A DNA stretch of 64,000 nt, taken from the NCBI GenBank assembly GCA_028281325.1, contig JANQKC010000004.1:1-64000 (forward strand), written 5' to 3'. The translations under genes were made by a program, and so were the position numbers. This document shows, piece after piece, positions 37,601-46,424 of this stretch. Numbering within the stretch: position 1 is the stretch's first letter; each line of letters begins with the position of its first letter. The notes beneath the pieces were generated by a model. The model worked only from the letters and a program-made list of their open reading frames with translations, made no database searches and was not told the DNA's origin. The DNA comes from Alphaproteobacteria bacterium (GTDB lineage: Bacteria > Pseudomonadota > Alphaproteobacteria > UBA8366).

Positions 37601-38740
37601 TTAGGTCGCGCCGCGGGCGTCGACCGGCCAGATATCGACCAGCGTGTCGCCGCGCACCATGTGGTAGCAATCGTAGAGATTCACCGTCGGATCGCAGTGC
37701 GGCGTCAGGCATTCCAGCACCGTGCCCACCGGCAGGTCGGACATCCCATCCGGCAGGACCACCGCGCCATGCTCGTCGCCCTTGAACATATAGGTCGATC
37801 CGTCCGGCGCGCCGCGCGCGATCTCGGGGAGTGGCCCGTCGGTCGCGAACCGTTTCAGCCCGCCGTCGGTGATGGCGAGGCCGTCGCCGTTCGAACTGAT
37901 GACCGTGATCCCGACGAAGAGAGAGGACTCGAACGGGTGCGCGGCCGATTCCCGCAGCGGGCAGGCGTTGTACTGCACGTCGGTGAAGATGTAGCTGCCG
38001 CACTGCATCTCGGTGTAGTTGCCGCGCAAGGCGTCGATCTCGTGGGTGCCGGTGCCCGCGCCCGAGACGATCGGCGGCAGGATGCCCTCGCGGTCGAGCA
38101 GGTCGGTGAAAACCGCGAGCGGTTCCGCAACTGCGTCGGCCGTCTTGCGTCGTTCGGCATAGTCTTCGATATGCTGGACATGGCCCGCATAGGCATGGAT
38201 GCCGGCGAGGGTCAGGCTGTTCGATTGGGCCACTTGCCGCGCCACGGCGAGCGCTGCCTCGGGTGTGCGGGCGCCGGTCCGCTTCGTGCCGATGTCGAGT
38301 TCGACGAACACGTCCAGCGGCTTGCCGGACCCGCCCGCGGCGTTGGACAGCGTATCGATGATCGTCGCGTTGTCGGCCACCGTCTTGAAGCCGTCGGCGC
38401 GCTCGTTCAAGGCGATCAGCCGCTCGATCTTCGCGGCCCCGGCGACCGGCGAGGTCAGCAACACGCCGGGAATGCCGGCATCGGCCAAGGCTTCGGCTTC
38501 GCTCAATGTCGCGGCGCAGACGCCGACCGCGCCCGCCTCGATCTGCAGCTTCGCGATCCGCACCGATTTGTGGGATTTCGCGTGCGGCCGCAGCGCGACG
38601 GCGTGCTTTGCGCAATGATCCGCCATGGCGGCGATGTTCCGCTCCATCGCGTCGAGATCGACGATCAGGGCCGGGGTGGTGAGGGATTGGCGTGACTTGG
38701 GTTTCCCGATGAGCGGTTCGTTCGGGCCGAGGTTGGGCAT
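37601..38740 (-). CDS. D-threonine-aldolase/D-serine-dehydratase-like PLP enzyme
   Basis: 379-residue fold-type III PLP enzyme of the alanine-racemase N-terminal/DSD1 family. PLP lysine is in LRPHAKSHKS (near 52-56), metal-dependent C-terminal features include CLTPHCDPTVNLYDCYH, whose His and Cys bind the cofactor metal in D-serine dehydratase and 3-hydroxy-D-aspartate aldolase. ATG 38740 is preceded by CGGAG. It heads the minus-strand gene set to 33002. The beta-hydroxyaspartate-cycle partners are absent, so a stand-alone aldolase or dehydratase on D-beta-hydroxy amino acids is more likely. Confidence 0.87.
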   Translation of the reverse strand: MPNLGPNEPLIGKPKSRQSLTTPALIVDLDAMERNIAAMADHCAKHAVALRPHAKSHKSVRIAKLQIEAGAVGVCAATLSEAEALADAGIPGVLLTSPVAGAAKIERLIALNERADGFKTVADNATIIDTLSNAAGGSGKPLDVFVELDIGTKRTGARTPEAALAVARQVAQSNSLTLAGIHAYAGHVQHIEDYAERRKTADAVAEPLAVFTDLLDREGILPPIVSGAGTGTHEIDALRGNYTEMQCGSYIFTDVQYNACPLRESAAHPFESSLFVGITVISSNGDGLAITDGGLKRFATDGPLPEIARGAPDGSTYMFKGDEHGAVVLPDGMSDLPVGTVLECLTPHCDPTVNLYDCYHMVRGDTLVDIWPVDARGAT

Positions 38741-38801
38741 GGCGTACTCCGTGTTTCGCGGGAGTATATCGCAGCCCTGACGCGGCGACAGCCGGACGCA
38801 T

Positions 38802-38827
38802 AAAAAAGGCGGGGCCGAAGCCCCGCC
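38802..38827 (-). terminator. Rho-independent terminator
   Basis: GC-rich hairpin (GGCGGGGC, loop CGAA, GCCCCGCC) preceded on the plus strand by six A, which read as a T-run on the minus strand. It terminates the lipoprotein gene that ends at 38857 and separates it from the aldolase operon. Confidence 0.85.
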
Positions 38828-38856
38828 AGTCGTCCGGACCGAAGGGGATCGGTCCG

Positions 38857-39324
38857 TTAGATGATTTTCCAGCTGCCGTCCGGTTGGCGGCAGGCCTGGC
38901 CATAGCCTTCCTGCCTGCGGCCCCCGACGGTGATGTCCTGTTGATACTCGCGGCAATACGCGCCGGTTTCGGAATGCACCCCCTCGCGAGTCGGCGTAAT
39001 GGTGCCGTAGTTGCCCGATTGCGGATTGCTCCAGGTGATCGTCTCGCCGATCGGCGCGGAAGATGCCTTGTAGGTCGCGTTCTGCAGATAAGCCCGGTCA
39101 GCCCGGTCGAGCGAGCTGCCGATCTCGTTGCCGAGCAACCCGCCGGCGAAGACGCCGAGCGCGGTGGCCGCGAGTTTGCCGCTGCCCGACCCGAATTGCG
39201 ATCCGAGCAGTCCCCCGAGACCGGCGCCGATCAGGGTGCCGCCGGCTTGCTTCTGGCCGTAATGCTGGCAAGCGCCGAGCGACACGGCAACGATCGCAAC
39301 AAGTGCAAGTTTCTTAACGTTCAT
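38857..39324 (-). CDS. glycine-zipper outer-membrane lipoprotein (17 kDa antigen family)
   Basis: 155-residue lipoprotein. Signal peptide MNVKKLALVAIVAVSLGAC ends in a lipobox with Cys19. A glycine-zipper segment (GGTLIGAGLGGLLGSQFGSG and GVFAGGLLGNEIG, about 27-72) is typical of rickettsial 17-kDa antigen-type outer membrane proteins, followed by a soluble beta-rich C-terminal domain with a disulfide-ready pair (CREYQQD and ACRQPDGSW). Common in Alphaproteobacteria, envelope role not precisely known. Confidence 0.9.
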   Translation of the reverse strand: MNVKKLALVAIVAVSLGACQHYGQKQAGGTLIGAGLGGLLGSQFGSGSGKLAATALGVFAGGLLGNEIGSSLDRADRAYLQNATYKASSAPIGETITWSNPQSGNYGTITPTREGVHSETGAYCREYQQDITVGGRRQEGYGQACRQPDGSWKII

Positions 39325-39432
39325 TGTTCAACTCCTTTCGGTCGTCTTAGACGCGCGGTGCCGAAGCGACCTTAGACCAATCCGCGTCTACTTGGTTGTT
39401 CAAGTAATTGAGTCCGGAATTATTTTATTGTT

Positions 39433-40035
39433 TCAGTAGTAGTGAATGATGTGCCGGCTTTTCCTCAAAATATAACCATGGCCATATTTGTCGTAACACA
39501 TGGTCCCGCCGAATTTTACTTTACGGCCATAACGGTCGTAGCCGAGACGACTCACCGGATGGCAGCGGTTGTGCCGGTAATGGCGCACGCGCTTATGGTG
39601 TCTGTACCCATGCGGCGCCCAAGATCCGTAGCCGGGAAAGCCGAAAGTGAAGTTATAGACCGGCTTACGATGCTTGTAGCCGTGGGTATGGCGCGGCTTA
39701 TGCTTGTAGGCGTGCTTACGGCCGTGCTTGTAGCCCTTGTCATAGCCGTTTCTGTAGCCGCGCTTATACGCGTGCTTTTTAGCGTGTTTCCGGTGGCCGT
39801 GCCGGTTCGCGTGCCTGTGCCCGTGCTTGCGGCCTTTGTGATAGCCATGCTCGAAGCCTTTCTTATAGGCGTGCTTCTTGCCGTGGCCCTTATGGCTGCC
39901 GTGACGTTCGGTATCGTAGATGATCCGTCCGCCCGCCGCCGCGGGGGCGGTGGCGATTGTGATCCCGACCGTGAGGCCGATGACCAAGCCGCTTACTTTG
40001 AGGAACATTGTCGTTCGGCTGGCTTGTCCTGGCAT
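39433..40035 (-). CDS. secreted His/Lys/Tyr-rich repetitive protein
   Basis: 200-residue exported protein. A signal peptide (hydrophobic core around residues 12-33, cleavage after AAA near 35) precedes a highly basic low-complexity region of about 165 residues with 28 histidines, many Lys, Arg, Gly and Tyr in KHAYKKG, HGYHKG, KHGHRHAN, NGYDKGYKHG-type repeats. A more ordered tail has two Cys and KYGHGYILRKSRHIIHYY. GAGAGGAC precedes ATG 40035. Such composition suggests metal ion (Ni, Zn, Cu) binding or sequestration in the periplasm or envelope. No homologue recognised. Confidence 0.8.
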   Translation of the reverse strand: MPGQASRTTMFLKVSGLVIGLTVGITIATAPAAAGGRIIYDTERHGSHKGHGKKHAYKKGFEHGYHKGRKHGHRHANRHGHRKHAKKHAYKRGYRNGYDKGYKHGRKHAYKHKPRHTHGYKHRKPVYNFTFGFPGYGSWAPHGYRHHKRVRHYRHNRCHPVSRLGYDRYGRKVKFGGTMCYDKYGHGYILRKSRHIIHYY

Positions 40036-40386
40036 TTGTCCTCTCCCTTAGGGGTCACTAGAAACGGTGACCGGGTTGGGTTGGGGCCCTTGACGTCAGA
40101 CCACGGTGCTCATCAACCGAGGCAGTTACCATGGAATAACATCATAGATGTATGCATAAATGATGTTAAATCTAATGTCAAAACTAAATTCAAAATTTTA
40201 ATAAGAATGTTATTGGATAAATTAATGATTGAAAATCAATGGAATAGAGTCTATAACTCTACGCGTTAGAATAGGCCTCGTGGAAATTCGCATCAAACCG
40301 TTGCATCTAATTGTAAATTTGAATGCAAAGCGGTGAGGATTGCTGCCTGACGTTTGCGCCCCGAGGCCTTGGGGAGAGGCGGAGTA
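40036..40386. other. AT-rich intergenic spacer
   Basis: 351 bases between the His-rich gene (minus) and the MarR-like gene (plus). The middle part, about 40130-40330, is far more AT-rich than anything else nearby. It contains no convincing open frame and is probably the divergent promoter region, perhaps bound by nucleoid proteins. No clear operator was found. Confidence 0.55.
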
Positions 40387-40794
40387 ATGATGAAATACAA
40401 CTTAAATCAACGTAAAGAATACCTGAGGATGACGCACCGACTTGGCAGTGAATGGCTGACTGTATTTGCGGGAGATGAAGAGTTTTACTCGGCAGCGTAC
40501 TGGGATCTTCTCACGAATATTTGGGACAAGGATTTGCCCGTTCGCAAGACCGATGCTTTGCGCTTCATGACCGGCATTAAAAGCCCTCATACAGCGGGTA
40601 AATACATCGAAACGGCGATCCGCAAAGGCATTCTGATCGAAGAAGACAATCCGGACGATGCCCGTTCCAAGCTGCTGCGGTTGTCGCCGGACATGCGGAC
40701 CCGTCTCGACACGTTTTTCGATTCGGCGGTCGGGCAGGTCCGGCGCACGAGCAGTGAGATGGACCAGCTTGGGCCGTCGCCGCAGGATCCTTGA
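40387..40794 (+). CDS. MarR-like winged-helix regulator
   Basis: About 135 residues predicted to form a small winged-helix protein in the MarR style: helix-rich start, WDLLTNIWDKD, then LRFMTGIKSPHTAGKYIETAIRKGILIEEDNPDDARSKLLRLS with recognition helix and beta-wing (DARSK is typical for the wing). ATG 40387 and ATG 40390 are both behind GGAG, the second better spaced. It is divergent from the His-rich protein and may regulate it or itself. Codons in the first third are less GC-rich than in neighbouring genes. Confidence 0.72.
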   Translation: MMKYNLNQRKEYLRMTHRLGSEWLTVFAGDEEFYSAAYWDLLTNIWDKDLPVRKTDALRFMTGIKSPHTAGKYIETAIRKGILIEEDNPDDARSKLLRLSPDMRTRLDTFFDSAVGQVRRTSSEMDQLGPSPQDP

Positions 40795-40977
40795 TCCTCT
40801 CCTGAAGCTTTCGGGCCGGTTTCGATCCGCTTCCGAGTTTCCGCTACACTAACCCCGCATTCCCAACGCAGCGCTTTTCCGCGGCCGTCGGTCGGCTGTC
40901 CGTATGCTCGGCGGCCGATATGTCCGAGCGGCCTTGTCGGAAGGATTGCGGCGGTTCAGAAGAAGGAGAGGAGTCCC

Positions 40978-42150
40978 ATGAAAATCGCAGACATCGAGGC
41001 CATCGCCATGGCCGTTCCCATGGAGGAGCAAATTGCCGCGCCGATCAGCATGCCGCGCGCCGACGAGGTCGCGAGCGTCGTGTTTAAGGAATACCGCACG
41101 ACGATGGTGCGGATCACCACCGACGACGGCATCACCGGCGTGGGCGAATGCATGACGCGCCTGTCGGGGACCGCGCTGCGGGATATCGTGCATTACATCA
41201 AGCCGGCCCTGATTGGGCGCGACCCGCGCGACGTGGAGAGCATTTGGGACCTGATGTGGTCGATCATGATGAACCGCGGCCACGTCAAAGGCTTCTATCA
41301 GGAAGCGATGGCCGGGATCGATACCGCGCTGTGGGATATCTGGGGCAAGTCGCTCGGGCTGCCGGTCTGGCGGCTGCTGGGCGGGAAGACCAATCCGAAG
41401 ATCTGGTGCTATGCGTCGTCGCTGCGGCTGCGCGATATCGCGATCCTGCGGGACGAGATCGACAAGCATAAGGAAAACGGCTTCAACGCGATGAAGTTCA
41501 AGATCGGCAAGGATCCGATGAACTGGCGCGGCGAGATGAAGCTGGTCGAGCAGATTCGCGCGCATGCCGGCGACGACATCACGCTGATGTCGGATGTGAA
41601 CTGCGGCTATAGCGGCGACCTGAAGACCGCCTATGAGGTCGGTCGGGCGCTCGAAGGGCAGGGCATCTACTGGTACGAGGAGCCGCTGGCGCCGGATGAT
41701 ATCGACGGCTACGCCTATCTTCGGGACAAGCTGAACATCCGCATCGCGACCGGGGAGGCGGACTTCAACAAATTCAGCTTCGCGCGTTTCTTCAAGCGCG
41801 ACGCCATCGATATCGTCCAGCACGACGCCGCCCGGTCCGCCGGGATCACCGAATCGCGCAAGATCGCCGACATGGCGGATGCCTTCCGCGTTGCCTACGC
41901 GCCGCATAACGGCAGTTCGTCGAACATCATCATGACGGTGTCGCTGCACCTCGCGACCTATGCGCCGAACTTCCTGATCTATGAGTATATGCAGAGCGAT
42001 TGGAACAAGGAGCAGCGAAACCCGTTGCGCTGGGACCTGTGCCAGATGCCGATCAAGGAATTCAAGGACAGCCACATCGTTCTGGAAGAAAAGCCGGGCC
42101 TCGGAATCGATATCAACGAGGAGATCGTCGAGCGATACCGGCTTCCCTAA
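40978..42150 (+). CDS. mandelate-racemase-subgroup enolase-superfamily enzyme
   Basis: 390 residues with an N-terminal capping domain and TIM-like barrel. Catalytic residues are in order: KFKIG (KxK, about 172-174), metal ligands Asp in SDVNCGY, Glu in YEEP, Glu in TGEAD, then the dyad Asp in QHDAARSAG and His in APHNG. Presence of both the KxK lysine and the His/Asp dyad places it in the mandelate racemase subgroup, acting on sugar acids or hydroxy acids by alpha-proton abstraction. AGAAGGAGAGG precedes ATG 40978. The exact acid is not readable. Confidence 0.93.
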   Translation: MKIADIEAIAMAVPMEEQIAAPISMPRADEVASVVFKEYRTTMVRITTDDGITGVGECMTRLSGTALRDIVHYIKPALIGRDPRDVESIWDLMWSIMMNRGHVKGFYQEAMAGIDTALWDIWGKSLGLPVWRLLGGKTNPKIWCYASSLRLRDIAILRDEIDKHKENGFNAMKFKIGKDPMNWRGEMKLVEQIRAHAGDDITLMSDVNCGYSGDLKTAYEVGRALEGQGIYWYEEPLAPDDIDGYAYLRDKLNIRIATGEADFNKFSFARFFKRDAIDIVQHDAARSAGITESRKIADMADAFRVAYAPHNGSSSNIIMTVSLHLATYAPNFLIYEYMQSDWNKEQRNPLRWDLCQMPIKEFKDSHIVLEEKPGLGIDINEEIVERYRLP

Positions 42151-42462
42151 GACGAAACTCGGATTCCGCGAAACACGGTGACGGTTTAACACGCGGGCTG
42201 ACGTTGCGGCGTTGGCCGGGGCGTGAGAAGAATAGCCTGGGTGTCGGTCGTCGCATCCGGGCGGTATTCGCACCGCATGACGATGATTGGGCCGCCCCAT
42301 CAGACTGTCGAAACACCGCGCCCGCGGCCTATTCTCGCGTCGGCGCAGGATCATGGTAAAAAACAGGCCCTAGACCGGTGTGCCAGTCCCTCAAGAGGCT
42401 GGCGCGGTGCTCGTCAAGCACGGCATACGCACCGATACGCAGTAGAAGGAGGATCGGCTGAT
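42151..42462. other. intergenic spacer before carboxyltransferase
   Basis: About 312 bases that hold no convincing gene; open frames here are short or antisense. GC content is high, like coding DNA. AGAAGGAGG near the right end is the ribosome binding site for the carboxyltransferase. Confidence 0.5.
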
Positions 42463-44001
42463 ATGCCGTTTGAAGAGACCCTGAAGGATTTGGAGAAGCG
42501 TCGCGCGAAGGCGCTCAAGATGGGGAAACCCGAAATCCTCGAGCGCATGAAAAAGGCGGGGCTTCTCAACGCGCGGCAGCGCCTTGACTACTTCTTGGAT
42601 GAAGGCAGTTTCGTCGAGACCGGCGCGCTGGCCTCCGCGGCGCGGCCCGAGGTTCGCGACAAGGCGCCGGCGGACGGCAAGGTCGGCGGGTTCGGCAAGG
42701 TGGATGGCCGGATGGTCGGCGTGGTCTCCAACGACTTTTCGGTGATGGGGGCGTCCAGCGCGCTCAACAATCTGAAAAAGATGAAACATGTGAAGGACAC
42801 GGGCAACAAGCGCGGGTTCCCGCTCGTCTTTCTCGGCGAATCGTCCGGATCGCGGATGCCCGATCGGATGGGCGCGCAGGGCCGGTTGATCATCGCGCAG
42901 GATCCGAACGAGTATCGCCGGCTTCGGGAGACGCCTTGGGCGGTCGCGCAGCTCGGCGACTGCTACGGGTCGTCCACCTGGTACGCCTGTATGTCGGATT
43001 TCGTGGTCATGCGGAAGGGCGCGACAATGGCGGTTGCCAGCAGCCGCGTCACCTCGCTGGCGATCAACCAGCCGGTCACGAACGAGGAACTCGGCGGGTG
43101 GCGGTTGCACACCCGGGTCAGCGGGCTGGTCGACATGGCGGTCGATACCGACGAAGAGGCGTTGGATGCGATCAAGCGGTTCCTGTCCTATCTGCCGAGC
43201 AACAATCAGGAGGCGCCGCCGGTCGCCGAGGTGCCCGCCGGGTCCGATGAGGCGATCGAGAAGATCCTCGATATCGTCCCGGAAGAGCGGCAGCGCGTCT
43301 ACAACATGCGCCATGTGATCGAGGCGATCGCCGACAAGGACAGCGTTTTCGAAATGAAGCCGTTCTTCGGCCGCTCTGTGCTGACCGCGTTGACAAAGCT
43401 CAATGGCCGAACCGTCGGGTTTCTGTGCAGCAATCCGCTCTACAAGGGCGGGGCCGCCGATCCCGATGGCTGCAGCAAGGCGACCAGCTTCCTGGTTTTC
43501 TGCGATTCCTTCAACATCCCCATCGTCATGCTGGTGGACGTTCCCGGATTTCTGATCGGCGTCGAGGGCGAAAGAAAGGCCGCGCCGGGGAAGATCATCA
43601 ATTGGATGAACGCGCTGTCGCTCTGCACCGTGCCGAAGATCTCGATCATCCTGCGGAAGAGCTACGGGCAAGCCTATATCAACATGGGCGGCAACAAGAA
43701 CTCGGACGAAATGGCGGTATGGCCGACGGCGGATGTCGGTTTTATGGACCCTCGGACGGCCGTAAATGTCGTCTTCGGCCTCAAGCGGGAGGACGACCCC
43801 GAAGAATACGAACGCAGGGTTGAAGAGCTGGCGCGCGACGCGGGTCCTTGGGAGTTGGCGACGATGTATGAGGCGCATGATGTGCTGGACCCGCGGGAAA
43901 CGCGCCAATACCTCATAAACATGCTCGAAATCCACACCATGCGTATGGAAAACGGCGTTGGACAGCATTTGATGCGGACCTGGCCCACCAGCATCGTCTA
44001 G
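42463..44001 (+). CDS. acyl-CoA carboxylase, carboxyltransferase subunit
   Basis: 512-residue biotin-dependent carboxyltransferase of the propionyl/methylcrotonyl-CoA carboxylase beta type. Both halves of the crotonase-like fold are present: the first with VVSNDFSVMGASSALNNLKKM and FLGESSGSRMPDRMG, the second with GFLCSNPLYKGGAADPDGCSKATSFLVFCD and VDVPGFLIGVEGERKAAPGK. No biotin carboxylase or biotin carrier gene is adjacent, so its alpha subunit must be elsewhere, or it works with another decarboxylase partner. Strong AGAAGGAGG site before ATG 42463. Confidence 0.9.
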   Translation: MPFEETLKDLEKRRAKALKMGKPEILERMKKAGLLNARQRLDYFLDEGSFVETGALASAARPEVRDKAPADGKVGGFGKVDGRMVGVVSNDFSVMGASSALNNLKKMKHVKDTGNKRGFPLVFLGESSGSRMPDRMGAQGRLIIAQDPNEYRRLRETPWAVAQLGDCYGSSTWYACMSDFVVMRKGATMAVASSRVTSLAINQPVTNEELGGWRLHTRVSGLVDMAVDTDEEALDAIKRFLSYLPSNNQEAPPVAEVPAGSDEAIEKILDIVPEERQRVYNMRHVIEAIADKDSVFEMKPFFGRSVLTALTKLNGRTVGFLCSNPLYKGGAADPDGCSKATSFLVFCDSFNIPIVMLVDVPGFLIGVEGERKAAPGKIINWMNALSLCTVPKISIILRKSYGQAYINMGGNKNSDEMAVWPTADVGFMDPRTAVNVVFGLKREDDPEEYERRVEELARDAGPWELATMYEAHDVLDPRETRQYLINMLEIHTMRMENGVGQHLMRTWPTSIV

Positions 44002-44300
44002 CGGCGAGAATGCGGGATAATCGGTGTTTCGCGGTGCGTTGGATAACGGCGCGCCACCAATTCGACGTTGTGAGTCGATAGAATTTCCCTTATGGGGTTC
44101 TCGTAAAAATAGATAGGCCGGGAAAAGCGAACTTGCATAGGTACGTGGAATCTCAAGGAAATCATGGCAACTCGTTGTCTGTCCAAGGATTTTCGTTTAC
44201 GGCGCGTTAAACATATTCGTTGCACAATCGTCAGGTTGCAGGCCCGCGGCCTCGGCAAGAGACCGCGAATTCGCATTTTCAAGAGATTGGCTATTTGACG

Positions 44301-45377
44301 ATGACAGCAACCGCCGAAGCCGTTGACGACGCTCAGAAAGGGGAAGGGCGCAACGATCTCGAATTCCAGATGGATTCGCTGCATATTCTTCCCCTCAAGA
44401 TTGTACCGTTCAAAGTTCAGGCGCTGAATTCAGCCTGTCTGATCAAGAACTCGCGGCTCGAGACCGTCGTCGAACTGTTCCGGTATGAAGAGGGTACAAG
44501 CGGCCAGGTGGACGTCAACGAGGTGTGGACGGTCCTGGGCTGCGATCCGGAAGATCCGGAATTGGCGACGGATCGCGGCATCCTCTCGAACCTCTCGGCG
44601 CTCTACAGTTACGACGTCTATTCGTTACGCCGCCTCTTGCGGGATTTGGGGATTCCACTGCATGACAACGACGCGCTGAAACTGTCGCCGCAGAAAGCCG
44701 CCGAACTTGCCGACTACATGGGCGCGTTCACGCGGCCGCTTTTGTCGCAGGTCTATAGCGGCATGGAGACCGAGATCAAGGATTTCGACGAACTCATCGG
44801 TCTGTTCCGGTCGCCGGACAAGGAAAGCGCGATCAAGAACCTGCAGGTCATGGCGGAAAAGCTGGAAATCGAGCTGAACGAAATCCCGAAATTCCTCGAA
44901 GACTACGGCGATATCTTCATGTCCTTGGCCTATTTCCGCGAATGCCTCGACAGGTTGATCCCTCAGATTACGGAACTGCTCGAAAACCTCGATGACATCC
45001 GCGACAATCATCAACTCCGGTCCGATCGCAATCTCATGAAGACCTGCGACTTCATGGAAGAGAAGCTGACCGACATCACCACCTCGCTGACCGGCCGGTT
45101 CGAGAGCTTTCATCAGCATTCGAACAAGATGTGGGAAAACGTCACCGCGGACTCCTTCAAATCGGTGCGGGACATGATCGCCGGACATCACATGACGCTC
45201 GGCGGCGTCTTATGCGGGCTCGCCGTCAAGATGGACCTGTGGGAAACGAAATTCTCAAAGGGCCGCGGCGGTCTCGTCAAGCGGGCGGAATTCATCATGG
45301 TCGAAATGCGCCACGGCATAGAGATCATCAACCGGATCGAGCAGTCGGCGCCGAGCATCGTCGGTATGCAGCAGTAA
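44301..45377 (+). CDS. conserved-looking hypothetical protein, helical
   Basis: 358 residues, soluble, mostly predicted helical, with normal codon use, so real. No recognised domain. Visible features: an N-terminal stretch LPLKIVPFKVQALNSACLIKNSRLETVVELFRY, a long amphipathic middle (LSPQKAAELADYMGAFTRPLL) and a C-terminal helical region with heptads. The 299-base upstream gap (44002-44300) contains an AT-rich promoter-like stretch. It is convergent with 45383 by 5 bp. Function unknown; a cytoplasmic scaffold or signalling role is possible, but not supported. Confidence 0.75.
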   Translation: MTATAEAVDDAQKGEGRNDLEFQMDSLHILPLKIVPFKVQALNSACLIKNSRLETVVELFRYEEGTSGQVDVNEVWTVLGCDPEDPELATDRGILSNLSALYSYDVYSLRRLLRDLGIPLHDNDALKLSPQKAAELADYMGAFTRPLLSQVYSGMETEIKDFDELIGLFRSPDKESAIKNLQVMAEKLEIELNEIPKFLEDYGDIFMSLAYFRECLDRLIPQITELLENLDDIRDNHQLRSDRNLMKTCDFMEEKLTDITTSLTGRFESFHQHSNKMWENVTADSFKSVRDMIAGHHMTLGGVLCGLAVKMDLWETKFSKGRGGLVKRAEFIMVEMRHGIEIINRIEQSAPSIVGMQQ

Positions 45378-45382
45378 GGAGC

Positions 45383-46420
45383 CTACCCGGAGAGACGCCA
45401 TCGCCACCCGGTATCGGCCGCGTCTTGCCCGGTTTCGATTTCGAGCGCCAGACGGCGGTCATGAACCGCGCCGGCGCCCTCCCAAATCCCGTTCCAGGCG
45501 CGCAGCAGTTCCGGCTGGCGCGGCTCCATCAACCGCCAGCTTTTATTCGCAATGACGGTCGCGCCGCCGTCGGCCGCGCGGGCGGGGCCGTTGCCCATCG
45601 CATTGCTCATTCGCGCCAGATAGTCGGCGAAGCCGTCGCGCGACGGATCGGTGATACCCAGCATGTCGCGCGTGACGTCGTAAAACTGCATCCCGACCAA
45701 CCGGGCCGTCAAATGCACCAGCGCGGCGGCGTCGGCCGTGTCGAACACGTCGAGGAGAACGGCGAACATCGACCGGACATAGTAGAGCGCGTAATTGCGC
45801 TCGGCCTTGGCGAGGCGCAGCGCGGGCCAGTCCGCGGAATCGACTTTCGGCGCCGCGTCGGGGTCGAAGGCGGGCGCTTCCTCGTCGGGCGCGAAGCGCA
45901 GCCGGTCTTCCGGCGCAAGCGGCGCGTCATAGTCGTAGAAATACCCTTCGAGCCCGGGGTCGCCGTTCGTCGTCATGCCGGTGCAGACGAAACCGAGATT
46001 CGGATTGCCCAACGCCTCGCCGTTGTGGGCGTGCCAGCCGCGCATCATGGCGATCGTGACCGCGTTGGTGACGCCGCAGATGGCGGTGCCGTCGAAGATC
46101 CAGCGCGGCGGCGGATAGCGTATCCAGGCCTTGCGGTCGGAGTCGGGCATGAACTCGACTTTGACCGTACCGATCGCGTTGCTGAGATAGTGGTACTGCG
46201 CGGACGCGACCGCGTCGGGCAGGCCGGTCAGGTTCAGTTTCTCCAGCCCCGGCAGGAAAGTTTCCGTATGCTGACGCCGGAACAGGCGGTAGACGACATC
46301 GGCCGCGATCTTTTCGCCTTTCCGCGTCATCAGGGAGAGGATCAACCCGGTGGTCATCCGGTGGTGCAGTTCGGCCACCGCCCGAAAGTCGGAAAGCGGC
46401 GGCGTGGTTTCGTGGGTCAT
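45383..46420 (-). CDS. hypothetical protein
   Basis: 345 residues with good codon bias, no signal peptide or transmembrane segment and no domain I recognise. Features are PPLSDFRAVAELHHRMTTGLI at the start, an RYPPPRWIFDGTAIC segment near 105, and a helical C-terminal part. It starts 4 bp after the DHA2 transporter stop on the same strand, so the two are probably cotranscribed; the protein may support or use the transported compound. Function unknown. Confidence 0.7.
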   Translation of the reverse strand: MTHETTPPLSDFRAVAELHHRMTTGLILSLMTRKGEKIAADVVYRLFRRQHTETFLPGLEKLNLTGLPDAVASAQYHYLSNAIGTVKVEFMPDSDRKAWIRYPPPRWIFDGTAICGVTNAVTIAMMRGWHAHNGEALGNPNLGFVCTGMTTNGDPGLEGYFYDYDAPLAPEDRLRFAPDEEAPAFDPDAAPKVDSADWPALRLAKAERNYALYYVRSMFAVLLDVFDTADAAALVHLTARLVGMQFYDVTRDMLGITDPSRDGFADYLARMSNAMGNGPARAADGGATVIANKSWRLMEPRQPELLRAWNGIWEGAGAVHDRRLALEIETGQDAADTGWRWRLSG

Positions 46421-46424
46421 CGGA

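Noticed and set aside
37601..38740. Beta-hydroxyaspartate cycle
   Set aside because: Only the aldolase-like gene is present; the other cycle genes are not in the window.
36099..38903. 934-residue minus-strand open frame
   Set aside because: It is a shadow frame of the LeuB-like, HTD2-like and aldolase-like genes on the same strand; composition is Arg-rich and non-homologous.
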